64,000 nt of DNA, from positions 186,001-250,000 of the forward strand of contig JADYYP010000020.1 of assembly GCA_020853575.1 (NCBI GenBank), written 5' to 3'. The notes beneath the pieces were generated by a model. It made no database searches. It was not told where the DNA came from and was given only the letters and a program-made list of their open reading frames with translations. Positions 7,700 through 17,240 of the stretch are shown here, piece after piece. The number at the start of each line of letters is the position of its first letter. The stretch's first letter is position 1. Source of the stretch: Planctomycetota bacterium (GTDB lineage: Bacteria > Planctomycetota > UBA1135 > GCA-002686595). Made by a program: the position numbers and the translations under genes.

Positions 7700-9870
7700 A
7701 CGCGTTCCTCCGGGTGAGCGTCGAGCCAGAGTTCGAGCAAGTGCTCGGGCGTCGCCGGCACGCGCGTCACGTGCACGCCGAGCGCGTCCTCGATCGCCGA
7801 CAGCACCGCGGGTGCGCCGCCGTCCATGGGCATCTCCCCCACGCCCTTCGCGCCGAACGGTCCGTGCTCGAAGGGCACCTCGACCAGCTCGGTCTGGAAC
7901 TGCGGCGCGTCGAGCGTGGTCGGGATCACGCAGGTGCTCATGCGATCTTGCTGCACGCGCCCCGCACGCGAGGTGACCACCTCGAGCTGCGCGAAGCCAA
8001 CGGCCTGCAGCGAGCCGCCCTCGAACTGTCCGACGACCGACTGCGGCTGCAGCGCCTTGCCACAGTCGACGGCGCTCAGGAACCGCACCACCTTGACCTC
8101 GAAGGTATCGAGGTCGACCTCGACCTCGGCGACGTCGGCCGCCCACCCGTAGGCCGGGTAGGCGTCGCCCGAGTACGTGGCGTCGTCCCACACCAGTCCC
8201 CGAGGTGAGTGGTACTGCGCCTCGACGCGCGCCTCGCCGGCGCTCGCGACGAAGGCCGCCGCGCGGGCGCGGAATGGACCTTCGCCACCGATCCGCGCGG
8301 CGAGCTCGCGGCACGCGCGCGCGAGCACGCCTCCGACGATCATGCAGGTGCGCGAGGCCACGGTCGGGCCCGAGTCCGGCACGTCGTGCGTGTCGGCGAC
8401 CGCGACCTCGACGTCGTCGGGCTCGCACCCCAGTGAATCCGCCGCGATCGCGCGGAACATGGTCCAGGTGCCTTGGCCGAACTCGGTCGAGCCGCTGCGC
8501 ACGCGCACGCGCCCGTCGCGAACGAGCTCGACCGCGACGCGGCCCTTGAGCATGGTCTCGCCCGAGCCCGTGAACCCGGCGCCATGGAAGAAGAACGAGA
8601 AGCCCACGCCGCGCCGCACGCGGCCGGTGCGCGGCGCGCGCCAGGGATGCCGGTCGAAGCCCGACGCGGCGACGATGCGCTCCATCACCGGCTCGGAGCC
8701 CACGCTGGAACGCAGCACCTGGCCGGTGGCGGTCGTGTCGCCCGAGCGCAACATGTTGCGCCGTCGCAGCTCGAGCGGGTGCAGTCCGAGCGCGGCGGCG
8801 ATGCGATCGAGCTGACGCTCGACGGCGAAGCACGTCTGCGGCGCGCCGAAACCGCGGAAGGCGCCGTAGGGCACGTGGTTGGTGGCCACCGCGCGCCCGT
8901 GGATCAAGACCTGCTCGCAGCGGTACGGCCCCGCGGCGTGGATGCAACCGCGCGAGAGCACGACCGGCGAGAGCGTGGTGTACGCGCCGCCGTCGAACAG
9001 CACCTCGATGTGCATCGCGAGCAGACGGCCGTGCGCGTCGACCGCGGTGCGATGCACCACGCGACTGGGATGGCGCTTGGGGGTCACGAGCAAGTCCTCG
9101 TGGCGCTCGAGGATCATCTCCACCGGCCGCCCGCAGCGCAGCGCGAGCAGTGCCGCGTGGCAGGCCAGCACCGATGGATAGTCTTCCTTCCCACCGAATC
9201 CGCCGCCGGTCACGGCTTGCACCACGCGCGCGCGCTCGGCGGGCACTCCCAACGCGCGGGCCAGCGCCTTCTGCACGTAGTAGGGACACTGCAGCGAGCC
9301 CACGACGGTCACCGCGGACTCGCCGTCGGAGGGGAACGCGAGCACGCCCTGCGGCTCGATGTACATCTGCTCTTGGCTGGCGGTCTCGTAGGCGCCTTCG
9401 AACACGCGCTCCGCGGAGGCCAGCACCCCCAGCGCGTCGCCCTTCTCGATGCGAATCTCCTTGAACACGCGCGTGCTCGAACGTGCGTCGAACTGCGCCG
9501 GGCGCGGCTCGATGCGCGGCTGGATCGCAGCCAAGGCGGCCGCCAGGGTCGCGCGGTCGGGCGCGGCGACGAGCAGCAGCGGCTCGCCCACGTGCTCGAT
9601 CTCGCGCGCGGCGAGCAGCGGCTGATCGTCGGCGAGCAGCGCCACCACGTTCTCGCCGGGAACGTCGCGCGGACCGACGAGGACCACCGAGGAGAAATCG
9701 AAGTGCGGCGCGAAGTCGAAGCCGGTGAGCACTCCGCGGGCCAACGGCGAGCGGACTACGCCCCCCAACCACGCGCCCGCAGGCCGCAGATCGGCCACGT
9801 AGCGCGCTCGGCCGGTGACCTTGTCCGGTCCATCCGGACGCGGGAGTCGCGCGCCGATCGAAGTGCCCAT
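7696..9870 (-). CDS. molybdenum hydroxylase large (Moco-binding) subunit
   Basis: The catalytic subunit, 724 residues from the ATG at 9870. I chose this ATG because it gives the family's usual opening (DGPDKVTGRARYVADL starting near residue 14); an in-frame GTG at 9933 would add 21 residues with no family resemblance. Moco-binding motifs are GGGFGGKEDYPS, YGAFRGFGAPQ and GQGTWTMF, and the catalytic Glu is in GAKGVGEMP near the C-terminus. The family hydroxylates purines, aldehydes, aromatic heterocycles or CO. It lacks the CO-dehydrogenase active-loop Cys signature that I would expect for CoxL, so an organic substrate is more likely; which one cannot be read from sequence. Confidence 0.92.
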   Translation of the reverse strand: MGTSIGARLPRPDGPDKVTGRARYVADLRPAGAWLGGVVRSPLARGVLTGFDFAPHFDFSSVVLVGPRDVPGENVVALLADDQPLLAAREIEHVGEPLLLVAAPDRATLAAALAAIQPRIEPRPAQFDARSSTRVFKEIRIEKGDALGVLASAERVFEGAYETASQEQMYIEPQGVLAFPSDGESAVTVVGSLQCPYYVQKALARALGVPAERARVVQAVTGGGFGGKEDYPSVLACHAALLALRCGRPVEMILERHEDLLVTPKRHPSRVVHRTAVDAHGRLLAMHIEVLFDGGAYTTLSPVVLSRGCIHAAGPYRCEQVLIHGRAVATNHVPYGAFRGFGAPQTCFAVERQLDRIAAALGLHPLELRRRNMLRSGDTTATGQVLRSSVGSEPVMERIVAASGFDRHPWRAPRTGRVRRGVGFSFFFHGAGFTGSGETMLKGRVAVELVRDGRVRVRSGSTEFGQGTWTMFRAIAADSLGCEPDDVEVAVADTHDVPDSGPTVASRTCMIVGGVLARACRELAARIGGEGPFRARAAAFVASAGEARVEAQYHSPRGLVWDDATYSGDAYPAYGWAADVAEVEVDLDTFEVKVVRFLSAVDCGKALQPQSVVGQFEGGSLQAVGFAQLEVVTSRAGRVQQDRMSTCVIPTTLDAPQFQTELVEVPFEHGPFGAKGVGEMPMDGGAPAVLSAIEDALGVHVTRVPATPEHLLELWLDAHPEERV

Positions 9871-9974
9871 CCCGCGGAGAATCCGCGTTGCGCCGCGCGC
9901 TTTCAAGCGCACGCGCCCGCGATTCGCGCTCACTCGGCCGCCGCGCTAGACTTCGCCGGCCCGCGGGCAGCCCC

Positions 9975-10322
9975 ATGCACCACCTTCGCCACCTCGCGCT
10001 GCTCGCCGGACTCGCGCTGGCCTCCGCGGCGGCCTGTGCGACCGAGCCGCTCGGCAGCCAGAGCGTGGTCATCGGCTCCGCGACGCTGGAGTGCATCGAG
10101 CCCGGCATGGGGCGCCGCCAGGTGATCGCACTGCTCGGACCGCCGCGCGAGCGCGAGAGCGGCACCGGCGACATCGAAGTCTGGCGCTGGAGCTACCGCG
10201 AGCAGGCCTCGCCGACGGGCGCGACGACTTTCGTCATCGACAATCGTTTGGATCCCGACGAGTCGCGCGCGGTGTTCGTCGAGTTCCAGGACAAGCGCGT
10301 GCTGCGCGTCTGGCGCCTGTAG
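9975..10322 (+). CDS. small BamE/SmpA-like lipoprotein
   Basis: A 115-residue lipoprotein; the signal peptide ends in ASAAAC. The mature part has the SmpA/OmlA (BamE-like) start IEPGMGRRQVIALLGPP, followed by a W-R-W-S-Y strand and a C-terminal VFVEFQDKRVLRVWRL strand. This small alpha-beta fold occurs in BamE and in many unrelated lipoproteins, so a role in outer-membrane protein assembly should not be assumed. It is divergent from the molybdenum hydroxylase operon with 104 bases between the starts. Confidence 0.75.
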   Translation: MHHLRHLALLAGLALASAAACATEPLGSQSVVIGSATLECIEPGMGRRQVIALLGPPRERESGTGDIEVWRWSYREQASPTGATTFVIDNRLDPDESRAVFVEFQDKRVLRVWRL

Positions 10323-10405
10323 GCCGACCGCCGAGCTGCACGAAACCCGGCGCGCCACGGCTTCAAGCGCGCGCCTCCGTGTGCGAGAGTGCCGCAGCTC
10401 AACCG

Positions 10406-11284
10406 ATGTTCTGGCTCGTCGCTGCCCTCACCTGCTGCATCGCTCTCGGACTGGCCTGGGGTCCGGGCACGCACCTCGAGTTCGAGCAGCGCGTCTTCCG
10501 CCAGCGGCGCAAGCGCTTGCCGGCCGACGTCGCGGCGCTGATCGAGACGCACCGCGAAGCCTGGCAATACGGCCACATCGCGGCCGACATCATCAACTTC
10601 AAAGGCGTCGGCGGACCCTACAGCCACTGCCACCGCTGGGGCATCGTGGCCGACATGCGCGAGCTCGCCCACAGCGACTTCGAGCGCGCCTTCATCCTCG
10701 GCTACCTGGCCCACCTGGCGGCGGACACCATCGCTCACAACCACTTCGTGCCCTACCACCTGGCGCGCTATGCGCGCACCAAGGGCCTGGGGCACCTGTA
10801 TTGGGAGATGCGCGCCGACCGCTTCGTCCCCGACGAGCGCTGGGAGGTCGTCACGCGCCTCAAGAACGAGCGCGCGCTGCTGCCGCTCGATCAGCTGGTC
10901 AACCGCACCGTTCCCAAGAAGGCGCTCTCGCTCGGCACCAACAAGGTGATCTTCAACCACGTCCTGTTGGTGTCCGAGCGCCGCCAGTGGCGCGCCGGGA
11001 TCGCGGCCCTGCACCGCTTCGCCAACGTCGACCTCAAGCGCGGCTTCCTCGAGCGCTTCCGCGAAGCGGCGGTCGAACGCATCGTGCTCGCGCTCGGCGA
11101 CGGAGGCATCGAGCGCATCGCGCACGTCGACGCCAACGGCAAGCAGGCGCAGAAGGCCGCGGTTTCGGTGCGCACCAAGTTGCTGCAGCGCTTCGTCGCG
11201 CCGCGCAGCCTGAACGGCGACGAGTCCGCGCGGCTGGCGGCGCCGTTCCTCGGCGGAATGGAATCGCCGCCGCCGCGGCGCTGA
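10406..11284 (+). CDS. zinc-dependent phospholipase C-like protein
   Basis: A 292-residue protein with one N-terminal hydrophobic segment (WLVAALTCCIALGLAWG) that is either a signal peptide or an anchor. The histidine pattern fits the zinc-dependent phospholipase C/S1-P1 helical fold: THLEF, YGHIAADI, YSHCHRWG and GYLAHLAADTIAHNHF. Similar proteins in environmental genomes are annotated as zinc-dependent phospholipase C family but are rarely tested. It follows the BamE-like gene by 83 bases on the same strand. No tryptophan-1 maturation residue like that of Clostridium PLC is evident, so the substrate is uncertain. Confidence 0.7.
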   Translation: MFWLVAALTCCIALGLAWGPGTHLEFEQRVFRQRRKRLPADVAALIETHREAWQYGHIAADIINFKGVGGPYSHCHRWGIVADMRELAHSDFERAFILGYLAHLAADTIAHNHFVPYHLARYARTKGLGHLYWEMRADRFVPDERWEVVTRLKNERALLPLDQLVNRTVPKKALSLGTNKVIFNHVLLVSERRQWRAGIAALHRFANVDLKRGFLERFREAAVERIVLALGDGGIERIAHVDANGKQAQKAAVSVRTKLLQRFVAPRSLNGDESARLAAPFLGGMESPPPRR

Positions 11285-11438
11285 GCCACGGCGAACGATC
11301 GCGCGAGCGACGCTGCGCGCGCGAGGACCGCGCGAAACTCACGCTCTCGACGCTCGGTGCGCTGCCGGCGCTGGCGCATCCGGCGATCCGAGAGCTCGCG
11401 ATCCCGGGCCTTCACCCGTGCCCAGGGAGCACGAGCGC

Positions 11439-13421
11439 TCAGGGACCGACGCGCATCCACTGCACGACGAAGTCGTCGGTGTCCGCGTCCGCGTTGAGGC
11501 GCCCCTTCATGGCCTCCTCGACGATGAAGGCCGCGCCGATGTTGCTCGAGTCGGTGGTGATCGCCGGGATGTCGAAGGCGTTGAGCGTGGAGAGGAAATA
11601 GGACTCGCTCAGGTCCGTGACGGTGGTGCGGAACAGGACCTCGTCGCTCTTGTCGCCGTCGCCGTTCCAGTCGAAGTTGTCGTCGCTCTCGTCGACGCGA
11701 TAGAAGGCCAGCCCGTTGGCGATCACGATCCCCGGGCGGTTGTCGTGCGTCGCCACCGCGGGTCCGAAGAAATCGAAGTCGTCGGGGTCGTTCACGTCGA
11801 AACGCGCGAACACGGGCACGCTGTCGAGCTTGTCGGTGTCGCGGCCGTTGATCGCCAAGTTGGCCACGGACTCTTGGAAGCTGAGCAGCACGCGCTCGCG
11901 CGACTTGATCTCACCCATCCAAGCCGCGCCCGCCGGCTGGATGCCAGCCGCGGCCGAATCGTGGTCGGAGGTCCACTGGGCGCCGAGCCCGTCGGTCGGA
12001 TCGAGCCAGGCGACCACGTCGTTGTCCGTGGCGCTCCCGTCCCAGTCGAGCGTGTCCGCGGCCTCGTCGATCACCACCACCCAGCGCCCGGCGAAATCGG
12101 TCGCTCCCGCCGTGCCGCCCGGGAGGTTCTTGAGCGCGACCATGCCGTCGACGTCGGAGAACACCGCGCCGCCCGTCGGATCCGCGCGCACCCAGCGCAA
12201 GATGCGGTCGAGCGTGTCCGAGTCGTTGCCGTTGAGCCCGGTGGCGCAGTTGCCCTCGTCGGACTCCGGTTGGATCGTGGCGATGAAGGTGCTCGAGCCG
12301 TTCTTGGCGAGCAACACGCGGTCGACTCCACACAGGAAGGTGTTGACCGGCGTGCCGACCACGTGCGTCGTGTCGTCGATCGACACGTGGTGCAGCACCT
12401 CGTCGGTCGCATCCAGGTCGTCGGCCGAGCATTGCGCGGGGTAGCTCAAGGGGTTGTTCGGATCGCTCGAGCTGTTGAGCGAGCCCGCACCCTGCTCCGC
12501 CTCGTCGACCAAGAAGCCCACGATGCGCTTGGCTCCGACGTCGAGCGTGCGCAGCGGGCTCGAGGCGCCAGCGAGCGCCAGGCCGTCCCCTCCGGCGGTG
12601 CGCGGGATCGTGACGTCGGGCACGGCCTCCTCGGCGTCGATCAGAGCCAGCACGAAGTTGTCGGTCGTATCGCTGTCACCGGTCAGGTCGCCCTCGAAGA
12701 CCTCGTCGAGCGCCGCATAGACCACGTTCGACTCGCTCCCGAGCAATACCGGGGTCAGGGTGGCAGCGCCTTCGGCGTTGAGCAAGCGCAACGGCGCGAG
12801 CGGCACGCCGGCGTTGAGCCGGATCATCGAGATCGTGGTCTCGTCGACCGCGGGAGAGGCCGAGGCCGCGTGCACGAAGAACAACCGGTCGTTGTCGGTG
12901 ACCAACATGTGCGGTCCAGCCGGCAAGCCCGCGGGCGGCTGCGGACCGGCGTTGACGCGCAGCGTCGCCACGTACTGCAGGCTGCCGTTGGCGGGCGCCG
13001 CCGCGGGCATCTGCAGCAGCACGAAGTCGTCGGGTGTGCCGTCGGCATCCCAGTCCTTCGAGTCCGCGTTCTCGTCGACCTCGAGGAACAGGTACGAGCC
13101 GAGGAACTGGAAGTCGCGCGCCGCGACCCCGAGCACGGTGACGTCTTTCGCCACCATGTCGACCAGCACAGCGACGTGATCGGACGTGTCCGCGTCACCG
13201 CTCACACTGTTGAGGTTGCGCCCCTCGTCGCTCTCGCTCGCCAGGAACGCGAGGTAGCGTCCCTCGACCGCGGTCGCGGGCGCCGTGCGGCTCACCGGGA
13301 AGGACTGGCTGATCGCGAGCCGCGTGGTCTCCACGCGGAAGCGGAACTCCTCGTTGTTGTTCTCCTTGCAGGCCGTGGCGAGGAGCGAAGCGAGTGCGAA
13401 CGCGAGAGCGGATCGTTTCAT
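11439..13421 (-). CDS. lipoprotein made of about ten acidic repeats
   Basis: A 660-residue lipoprotein (lipobox ATAC, Cys18). I do not recognise a named family. The mature protein is a chain of about ten units of 45-70 residues. Each ends with a hydrophobic strand plus V/I-D-E, then a loop of Asn/Asp/Gly ending D-x-x-D and a second hydrophobic strand; examples are NGDGDKSDEVLF, TGDSDTTDNFVLALID and LNADADTDDFVVQWM. The loops look like calcium-binding loops, and the alternation of strands suggests a beta-propeller or solenoid. It is the first of three envelope-directed genes on this strand; a function cannot be given. Confidence 0.8.
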   Translation of the reverse strand: MKRSALAFALASLLATACKENNNEEFRFRVETTRLAISQSFPVSRTAPATAVEGRYLAFLASESDEGRNLNSVSGDADTSDHVAVLVDMVAKDVTVLGVAARDFQFLGSYLFLEVDENADSKDWDADGTPDDFVLLQMPAAAPANGSLQYVATLRVNAGPQPPAGLPAGPHMLVTDNDRLFFVHAASASPAVDETTISMIRLNAGVPLAPLRLLNAEGAATLTPVLLGSESNVVYAALDEVFEGDLTGDSDTTDNFVLALIDAEEAVPDVTIPRTAGGDGLALAGASSPLRTLDVGAKRIVGFLVDEAEQGAGSLNSSSDPNNPLSYPAQCSADDLDATDEVLHHVSIDDTTHVVGTPVNTFLCGVDRVLLAKNGSSTFIATIQPESDEGNCATGLNGNDSDTLDRILRWVRADPTGGAVFSDVDGMVALKNLPGGTAGATDFAGRWVVVIDEAADTLDWDGSATDNDVVAWLDPTDGLGAQWTSDHDSAAAGIQPAGAAWMGEIKSRERVLLSFQESVANLAINGRDTDKLDSVPVFARFDVNDPDDFDFFGPAVATHDNRPGIVIANGLAFYRVDESDDNFDWNGDGDKSDEVLFRTTVTDLSESYFLSTLNAFDIPAITTDSSNIGAAFIVEEAMKGRLNADADTDDFVVQWMRVGP

Positions 13422-13520
13422 GGGCGGTAGGCCTGCGGCGCAGGGCGGGGGACTGTATCCCCGCGCCCGCGCGCCTGCCAGTCGGGGCCGGGCCGCTGCA
13501 CGCCGTGAGCGCCGCCAACC

Positions 13521-15449
13521 TCAGCGCACGTAGCCCAGGTGCTCGAGCCCGCGCAGCGCGTCCGCGCCGAGCGACTTGCGATCGCCCGCGCCAAAGTACC
13601 TGCGCTTGGAGAGCGCGACGCCGAGCGCGTCGAGCGCGCGCAGCATGTCCTCGCACGCTTGGTTCGAATCCGGCGCGAGCTCGCCGGGATCCGCGCCCAG
13701 ATCGATGCAGCGCCGCGACTCTCGAACGTTGGCCCGCGGACCCTGCGGGTCGAGCTCGGCCAAGACGCGCGCCAACTCGTCGCGCGCGAGCTCCGGCGCA
13801 CGCAGGGCGGCGTCGAGTCCCTCCCACCGCGTGCTCGAGGCGAGCTCGATCCACACCCCGCCGAGTTGCACGCGCCCGTCGCGCGGGTGGCCCTCGAAGG
13901 CCGTGACCGTTCCGCGCACCTCGGGCTCGAACGTCTCCCCCAAGGCGTAGACCTTGACGCGCTTGGCGAGCAATGCGCCGGCATCGACGACGCCGACGAT
14001 CTTGATCCCGAGCCCCGGCGTGAGCGCGGCGGCACTCGCGACGCCGCGCGGAACCGTGCCGTAGAGCTCGGTGCGCGCGTCGAACTTGGCGCGGAAGCCC
14101 GAGAACACGAGCTCGTCGCCGGCGACCTCGTCCAGCACGCCCTTGAGCTCCAGACCGTCGTCCGCGGCGTCGTCGCGCGCGTTCATGCGCTTCGCCAAGT
14201 GCAGGCCGAGAGCGCTCGGGTCGAGCTCGGCTTCCCAGCGCGATCCGACGGCCGGAGCGGCGGGCTCGACGGCGTGCTCGGTCTGCGTCGACAGCGGCTC
14301 GAGACGGCGCACGAGCTTGCGTTGGCCCGCGCGCAACGCTTGTTGGTAGTGCCCCGAGTCCTTGTGCTCGGCGAGGATCGGCCGCGTGGCGAGCGGCTCG
14401 CGCAGCCGGTCCAGGCCTTCGTTCGCCGGGAGATTGGAAAGGCCCGCCGCCCCCAGCAGCGTCGGGAACAGGTCGATCAGGCTCACCGGCGTGTCGACGC
14501 GCTGTGGAGCGCGGCCGGGCACGCGCACGATGAACGGAACACGCAGCAGATTCTGGTGCAAGCCGTGGCCGTGCCCGATGCGTCCGTGCTCCATGAACTC
14601 CTCGCCGTGGTCGGCGATCACGCACACCACGGAGTCGCTCCACAACCCGCGTGCGTCGAGGTAGGCGAACAGACGCGCCAGCTCGTCGTCGATGAAGCGC
14701 AGACTGCCGTCGTAGGTGTCGACCAAGGCCGCGAGCTCGCTCTCGTTCAGGCGGCGCTTGCCGTCGTTGACCTCGTCGCGCAGCGCGCGCGAGCCGCCGC
14801 CGCGGAACAGTGCGCTGCTCTCCAGCGGCGTGAAGCGTGCCGCGTACTCGTCGGGGACGTCGTAGGGCCAGTGCGCGTCGAGGAAGTGCAGATAGAGGAA
14901 GAACGGATGAGCGCTGGAGCGGGCCGCGTGCTCCTCGAGCCAATCCTCGGCGCGCCAGCGCAGCGTGCGCGCGTCACCGGCCTCGTCGACGTAGGTCTCG
15001 AAGCCCTGCTCGAAGCCATTGCCGCGGTTGAGCTGCGCGTTCTTCACGAAAGCCGCGGTGGCGTAGCCGCGCTCACGGAAGACCTCCGCCAGCGTCGTCG
15101 AGCTCTCGGGCAACACGTCGGTGACCTTGCCGGACTCGCCGCGTGCACTGCCTTCGTACACCCCGTGCTGCATCGGGTAGGTGCCGGTCAAGAACGACGG
15201 CACCGAGGGCTTGGTCCAACCCGCGGCGGCGCTGGCGTCGAGGAACACGGTCGACTCCGTGGCCAGGCGATCGAGCGCCGGCGTGGTCGGATTCGCGCGA
15301 TAGCCATAGGCTCCGACGTGGTCGGCGCGCACGGTGTCGAGACAGATCAGCACGACGTTGGGCGCGCGCGCGGCATGCGCTCGCGCGTCGCTGTCGCTGC
15401 AGGCGCTCAGTGCACACACGGCCAGGCACAGCCAGCGGATCGGGCTCAT
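13521..15449 (-). CDS. sulfatase-fold hydrolase with Thr nucleophile position and DUF5666-like tail
   Basis: A 642-residue lipoprotein (lipobox LSAC, Cys17). Residues 30-360 are an alkaline-phosphatase-superfamily sulfatase domain: metal-binding LDTVRADH, later DGSLRFIDDELARL and ADHGEEFMEHGRIGHGHGL. The nucleophile motif reads WTKPS, so Thr79 stands where true sulfatases have the Cys or Ser that becomes formylglycine. That favours a phosphodiester or phosphotransfer reaction over sulfate ester hydrolysis, though such variants are usually just called sulfatases. Residues about 430-540 hold two DUF5666-like beta units (ELKGVLDEVAGDELVFSG; VRGTVTAFEGHPRDGRVQLGG). The next gene downstream in sequence also has this domain, so the two may act together. 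Confidence 0.85.
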   Translation of the reverse strand: MSPIRWLCLAVCALSACSDSDARAHAARAPNVVLICLDTVRADHVGAYGYRANPTTPALDRLATESTVFLDASAAAGWTKPSVPSFLTGTYPMQHGVYEGSARGESGKVTDVLPESSTTLAEVFRERGYATAAFVKNAQLNRGNGFEQGFETYVDEAGDARTLRWRAEDWLEEHAARSSAHPFFLYLHFLDAHWPYDVPDEYAARFTPLESSALFRGGGSRALRDEVNDGKRRLNESELAALVDTYDGSLRFIDDELARLFAYLDARGLWSDSVVCVIADHGEEFMEHGRIGHGHGLHQNLLRVPFIVRVPGRAPQRVDTPVSLIDLFPTLLGAAGLSNLPANEGLDRLREPLATRPILAEHKDSGHYQQALRAGQRKLVRRLEPLSTQTEHAVEPAAPAVGSRWEAELDPSALGLHLAKRMNARDDAADDGLELKGVLDEVAGDELVFSGFRAKFDARTELYGTVPRGVASAAALTPGLGIKIVGVVDAGALLAKRVKVYALGETFEPEVRGTVTAFEGHPRDGRVQLGGVWIELASSTRWEGLDAALRAPELARDELARVLAELDPQGPRANVRESRRCIDLGADPGELAPDSNQACEDMLRALDALGVALSKRRYFGAGDRKSLGADALRGLEHLGYVR

Positions 15450-15458
15450 GGCGAAACC

Positions 15459-17240
15459 TCAGAAGCTGTAGCGCAACTGCGCGCGGAAGAGCCAGGCGTC
15501 GTCCGCGGACGGAAACGCGGCGCCCGGGTGGAACCAACCGACCACCGCCTCGACCAGCCAGCCGTCCAGCGCCTTGCAGCCGAGCACCAGGTCCAGCTCG
15601 CTGCCCAGCTCGCGGTGACGTCCGTCGGGCCGCTGGCGCAGCCCGGTGTCGATCAGGCGCGCCACGGCCTGGTCCTGCGAGTAGACGTGCCCCACGAGGT
15701 CGAGCGAGGTGTCGCGCGCGACCTCCTGACCGACCCCCAGCGTCGCGATCGACATGTTCGAGAGCTCGGGATCGAACAGCTCGCCGTAGTACTGGAACGA
15801 GGTCTCCCCGCCGAACTTGTCGGTGTTGTCGTGCAGGCCGCTCTGGCGGAAGGTGTCGCGCGCGTCGCCGCCGCCGGAGCCGAGGGCGAAGCCCGCGCTG
15901 AACCGCGGACCGTCGTCCCAGGGCTGCCAGGTGGTGCCGAGGTCGAAGGCGAACGCCCCGACGTCGCGCCGCGTGGTCACGTTGAGCGTGTCGTCGAACT
16001 CGTCGGTCTCGCCCACGAGGTAGGCGAGCTCCAACCACGAGTCGTTGTTCGGCAGCCACTCTCCGAAGGCACGCGCGCCGATGTGGGTGGCCCACACCGG
16101 TTGCAGGTCGTCGTCGAAGGCGAACGCGCCATTCGAGGAGTCGCGCAGCAGCACGTAGGCGGCGAGCTGGCGGTCGAGGTCGTTGTTCGACACGTAGGCG
16201 AGCCAGTTGGTCGTGTGCTCGTCGCGCCGCCCGGCGTCGCTGACGTTGCTCGACACCGAGACCTCGAGCCGCGCGGCGGGTCGCGTCGCGAACAGCCGCA
16301 GGGCGTCGAGATTCTGATCGTAGAGCCACTCGCGGCGCTCGTCGAAGTCTTGCCGGCCGGCCTGCAGGTCGAAGCCGCTCGACAACGCGTCGCGCCAGTA
16401 CAAATAGCCCTCGTTGAGGATCGCGGCCGTGTCGTGCTCGTCGGTGTCGTTCTGGTCGATGCGTCGTCCATCGCGCACGCGGACACTGCCCAGCGCGAAC
16501 AACGACTCGTCGATCTGCCACAGGAGCTCGAGGCGCAGCGAGGCCTCGCGGTCGTCGCGCGCGTCGTCGCGTGCGTCGTTCAAGTCCTGCTCGCGGATGG
16601 CGTCGTGCTTGTACTCGAGCTGGCCCCCGAGCACGAAGTCGCCCCAGCGCAGCGTGCCGCGCACGTCGTCATCGTCGTCGCGCGTGTCCGTCGGCGTCTC
16701 GTTGAACTCGCGCTCCGGCGCCAGGGGCAGCTCGGCGAGCGGCAGCTCGACGGCGAGCTCGAGCTCGGCGGGCACGCTCACCGTCCAGCGCAGCACGCGC
16801 AAGCGCAGCGTCCCGTCGACCGTCTCCAGTGCATCGATGCGGCCTTCGATCGCGTCGCGCCCCGGATCGCGGCGCGAAATCGCGTCCGCGGACAGCTTGC
16901 GTGAGGTGTGGTAGTCGCCCTCGACCTTGACGCGCGCGCCGACCAGGTCCCCAGCGGCGAGCCCGCGCCAGCGCGTCGTCGCCGAGAAGTGCACTTCCTG
17001 CCCGAGCACGCGAAAGCGCGTCGGCGAGAGCATCTCGGTGACCGTGCCGGTCAACGCGTGCTCCTCGCCCGGAGCGAGGACCTCGGCCGCGCTCGCGCGG
17101 AACTCGCCGTGTGCATCGAGCTCGCCCTTGAGGCGCACCCAGTGACCCACGCGCAGCTCCGAGGCGCGCTGCGCGGCTCCCGGAACGGCCAGCGCAACCC
17201 AAACGACGGCGACGACGCTCGGCATCCACCAACGCTTCAT
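15459..17240 (-). CDS. outer-membrane beta-barrel (alginate-export/AlgE-like) with N-terminal DUF5666-like domain
   Basis: A 593-residue protein with a signal peptide (MKRWWMPSVVAVVWVALA, then AQ). Residues 27-150 are DUF5666-like beta units (LTGTVTEMLSPTRFRVLG, VKVEGDYHTSRKLSADAISR). From about 200 the sequence alternates polar and aromatic residues in strand-length blocks and ends in the C-terminal F (LRYSF) typical of outer-membrane barrels; it resembles the alginate export family (Alginate_exp). The ATG at 17240 was chosen because it begins the signal peptide. It lies 9 bases upstream of the sulfatase-fold gene, so they form one transcription unit, plausibly for uptake or export and processing of a polymer. 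Confidence 0.8.
   Translation of the reverse strand: MKRWWMPSVVAVVWVALAVPGAAQRASELRVGHWVRLKGELDAHGEFRASAAEVLAPGEEHALTGTVTEMLSPTRFRVLGQEVHFSATTRWRGLAAGDLVGARVKVEGDYHTSRKLSADAISRRDPGRDAIEGRIDALETVDGTLRLRVLRWTVSVPAELELAVELPLAELPLAPEREFNETPTDTRDDDDDVRGTLRWGDFVLGGQLEYKHDAIREQDLNDARDDARDDREASLRLELLWQIDESLFALGSVRVRDGRRIDQNDTDEHDTAAILNEGYLYWRDALSSGFDLQAGRQDFDERREWLYDQNLDALRLFATRPAARLEVSVSSNVSDAGRRDEHTTNWLAYVSNNDLDRQLAAYVLLRDSSNGAFAFDDDLQPVWATHIGARAFGEWLPNNDSWLELAYLVGETDEFDDTLNVTTRRDVGAFAFDLGTTWQPWDDGPRFSAGFALGSGGGDARDTFRQSGLHDNTDKFGGETSFQYYGELFDPELSNMSIATLGVGQEVARDTSLDLVGHVYSQDQAVARLIDTGLRQRPDGRHRELGSELDLVLGCKALDGWLVEAVVGWFHPGAAFPSADDAWLFRAQLRYSF

Noticed and set aside
7696..9933. A longer start (GTG at 9933) for the molybdenum hydroxylase large subunit.
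   Set aside because: The extra 21 residues are Arg-rich and absent from the family; the ATG at 9870 gives the normal N-terminus.
13539..16904. A very long open frame on the plus strand (over 1100 codons) opposite the sulfatase and barrel genes.
   Set aside because: Antisense shadow of GC-rich genes: its protein is Arg/Ala/Gln-rich and low in hydrophobic blocks, while the minus-strand frames have recognisable domains.
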